A stretch of 64,000 nt of DNA from SZUA-442 sp963792405 (lineage in GTDB: Bacteria > Actinomycetota > Acidimicrobiia > Spongiisociales > UBA5794), in NCBI GenBank assembly GCA_963792405.1, contig CAWBVU010000006.1:310001-374000 (forward strand), read 5' to 3'. Below the pieces are notes generated by a model. That model searched no databases, was not told the DNA's origin, and saw only the letters and a list, made by a program, of their open reading frames with translations. The stretch's first letter is position 1; every line of letters begins with the position of its first letter. Positions 62,237 through 64,000 of the stretch are shown here, piece by piece. A program made the translations under genes and the position numbers.

Positions 62237-64000
62237 GTGACCGATCGGGACCACCGGAGCGACTCGGCTGGGGGCACGATCCACGTCGCCACCTTCGTGG
62301 ACCAACCGCCCGATCCGAACCTCGCGGTCGTCACACACGGCTTGTCCGACCAGTGGGTTCTCGTCGATGTCCGTCTCTCCGTCGACGCGGCAGCGTATGC
62401 CCTCAGGGGCGACGACGCGCGAACCTTCGCGCTCTTCCAGCACACGCCGCAGCCGCTCGTCGACGCATGGCTCGTGGCACGGGCTGTCCGCGCCGAGGTG
62501 CCGCCGGGTGGCATCGTCCTCATGTCGGATGTCGGGGGTCGAGGCGGCATCCTGGCCATCGAGGAAGCCGCCCGCAGGGACGACGCCGGGCGCCGCGTGT
62601 GGAGCGCGGCGGGATCGAGCGCGACGCTTCACGCCCTGCTGGTGGCCGGCACGATCGAGCACCTGGGGATGCCCATGGCTGCGGCGGTCGACTGGGAGCT
62701 CGTCCAGTACCGAGCCTCCGAGGAGGTCCTGGCGACGAGCGAGAAGGCGGTCGAGCTCCTCGCAGGGCTGGGTGTCGAAGCCTCCCTCGCCACGAAGCCC
62801 GAGCCGGTTACCGGCGCCCCCACGCCGCTCTCGCGACCATCGACGGTGTGGATCCCCGGACCCGTCTCGAGGGAGCATCGCAGCGGGGAAGTCCTGAGGG
62901 GACTCGCCACGGGCGGTGCGCTCGAGATCTCCGTGTCGACCGAGGATGCGACCGATGAGGCGTGGACGGGCACGACGTGGGAGACGCTGGCGGGGGTTCG
63001 TCGTGCGATCGGGACCGGGCTCCACCGACTCGTCGTGCCTCCGCATGCCCCCGACCTCGTCGTGGTGGGCGCGACGCTGTCGCCCCCTGATGACGACACA
63101 CGGGAGCTTCGGGCCGTGGGGACGCCCGTTGCCGTGCCCAGCCGGAGCGTCGCGGCGGCGATGTGGCCGGATGCGCCGACCTGGGAGAGCTCCGACGATG
63201 TCGCCGCGTTGGTCGGAGGGTCGACATCGATCGGTGCGGAGCCGGGTGTCACGGACCGAACGGGGGACCCGCGGGGCGGAGATCGTCCTCGGAGGGACTC
63301 GACCCGCGCCGCGAAGGTGTCCGTCGGTGTGCCGGTGTTCGGATCGGTCGACTTCCTCGACGCCTGCGTCGAGTCGATCCTCGCACAGACCGTTCCCCCG
63401 CATGAGGTCATCCTGATGGATGATGGATCGCGATCCTCCGCGGTCGACGCCGCGCTGGAACGGTGGTCCTCGCACCCCGATGGCCTGATCCGCACGATGC
63501 GCCAGCCCAACCGGGGGGTGTGCGTCGCACGCAACCGGATGATCGACGCCATGACGGGTGACGCCTTCGTGCTCGTTGACCAGGATGACGTGGTGCGCCC
63601 GACGTTCATCGAGCGCACCCGCGACGCCATGCGAAGCGACATGACCGTGCTCGCCGTGGCCACCTGGACCGAGTTCGTCGGCGCCTACGAGGCGATCGAG
63701 GCGAAGCCGCCGTTCGACCGACGGGTCGGTCTGCGGGAGAACCCCATCGTGTCGACGGCTGCCCTCGTCGACATCCGAGTGCGGGACCTCGGCGTCGCGT
63801 TCGCACCCGATCTGGCCTTCCTCTACTGCGAGGACTGGCACTTCTGGTCCCAGATCATCGCCGCCGGGGGACACATGGGCCTCGTGCCCCAGCCCCTCGT
63901 CGCCCACAGGGTCCACCGCAGCTCGGGCGGATTCCAGCGAACAGAACTCGCACTGGCGATCGGAACGGCCCGGGCCACCGATCCGCTCCGCGGAGCGGGG
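62237..64000 (+). CDS. Glycosyltransferase family 2 with long unassigned N-terminal region (cut by window edge)
   Basis: One frame stays open from 62237 to the last base (588 codons). Residues about 1-350 are unassigned: they contain alternating hydrophobic strands and helices (for example VVTHGLSDQWVLVDVRLS and PPGGIVLMSDVGGRGGIL) that may be a degenerate GT-B or other alpha/beta fold. From about 361 a clear GT-A family 2 domain begins: VSVGVPVFGSVDFLDACVES, ILMDDGSRSSAV, the metal motif V-D-Q-D-D, and FLYCEDWHFWSQIIAAGG. GTG 62237 and GTG 62222 are both possible starts and no Shine-Dalgarno sequence is decisive. The C-terminus lies beyond the window. Confidence 0.8.
   Translation, partial: MTDRDHRSDSAGGTIHVATFVDQPPDPNLAVVTHGLSDQWVLVDVRLSVDAAAYALRGDDARTFALFQHTPQPLVDAWLVARAVRAEVPPGGIVLMSDVGGRGGILAIEEAARRDDAGRRVWSAAGSSATLHALLVAGTIEHLGMPMAAAVDWELVQYRASEEVLATSEKAVELLAGLGVEASLATKPEPVTGAPTPLSRPSTVWIPGPVSREHRSGEVLRGLATGGALEISVSTEDATDEAWTGTTWETLAGVRRAIGTGLHRLVVPPHAPDLVVVGATLSPPDDDTRELRAVGTPVAVPSRSVAAAMWPDAPTWESSDDVAALVGGSTSIGAEPGVTDRTGDPRGGDRPRRDSTRAAKVSVGVPVFGSVDFLDACVESILAQTVPPHEVILMDDGSRSSAVDAALERWSSHPDGLIRTMRQPNRGVCVARNRMIDAMTGDAFVLVDQDDVVRPTFIERTRDAMRSDMTVLAVATWTEFVGAYEAIEAKPPFDRRVGLRENPIVSTAALVDIRVRDLGVAFAPDLAFLYCEDWHFWSQIIAAGGHMGLVPQPLVAHRVHRSSGGFQRTELALAIGTARATDPLRGAG

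Noticed and set aside
1..64000. CRISPR arrays, tRNA, rRNA, prophage or plasmid genes
   Set aside because: No regularly spaced direct repeats, no cloverleaf-like or rRNA-like segment and no phage or replication genes were recognised by eye on either strand.

Overview
The window is GC-rich DNA with strong G/C preference at third codon positions and many GTG and TTG starts. It looks like a chromosomal segment of a high-GC Actinomycetota. The order lysA, hom, thrC, rho, rpmE, DUF1385, prfA, prmC, tsaC, glyA, atp operon is an actinobacterial housekeeping arrangement. The secreted beta-propeller repeats (F-F-G-D/N-P-x-D-V-P-x-x-G-D-x-D-x-D-G) remind me of class Acidimicrobiia, but that placement is inference. 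No tRNA, rRNA, CRISPR array, transposase or integrase was seen, and no gene-free stretch reaches 300 bp.

Left part, 1-25.1 kb, housekeeping. The window opens in the 3' end of lysA. Two paralogous secreted M23 metallopeptidases on the minus strand follow; the first is broken by two apparent frameshifts. Then come hom and thrC (no thrB beside them), a polytopic membrane protein, a UDP-galactopyranose-mutase-like flavoprotein and rmuC. After a consensus-like promoter at 10679-10706 come rho, rpmE (type B), a DUF1385 membrane protein, prfA, prmC, tsaC, a small membrane protein and glyA. A complete F-type ATP synthase operon (atpZ-like, atpI, atpBEFHAGDC) ends at 25116, where a perfect 10-bp hairpin holds the stop codons of both converging genes.

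Right part, 25.1-64 kb, cell-surface polysaccharide island. It encodes an O-antigen ligase/polymerase-like protein, an initiating sugar-phosphate transferase, a Wzm/Wzt-type ABC exporter, many GT2 and GT4 glycosyltransferases (several fused, one to a pyruvyltransferase domain), GT-C-like membrane proteins, and sugar-nucleotide enzymes. The latter are a WecB/WbpI-type epimerase, a WbpB/D/E-like oxidoreductase, acetyltransferase and aminotransferase set, rmlC-B-A-D for dTDP-L-rhamnose, and gmd for GDP-4-keto-6-deoxymannose. The window ends inside another glycosyltransferase.

The most unusual object lies at 36.3-39.1 kb. Two convergent operons each end in a secreted protein made of a beta-propeller followed by an SGNH-hydrolase-like domain. 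The propeller halves form a nearly identical inverted repeat of about 0.79 kb, while the SGNH halves inside the repeat differ. Inversion between the arms would exchange the two SGNH domains between operons. Both genes carry an apparent frameshift at the same propeller site, and codon use upstream of that site is unlike the neighbours. A third secreted protein (28697-30895) carries related propeller repeats behind an M15 peptidase domain.

At least nine genes have a TANNNT box 6-9 nt before the start codon, which suggests leaderless transcription; this also decided several start sites.
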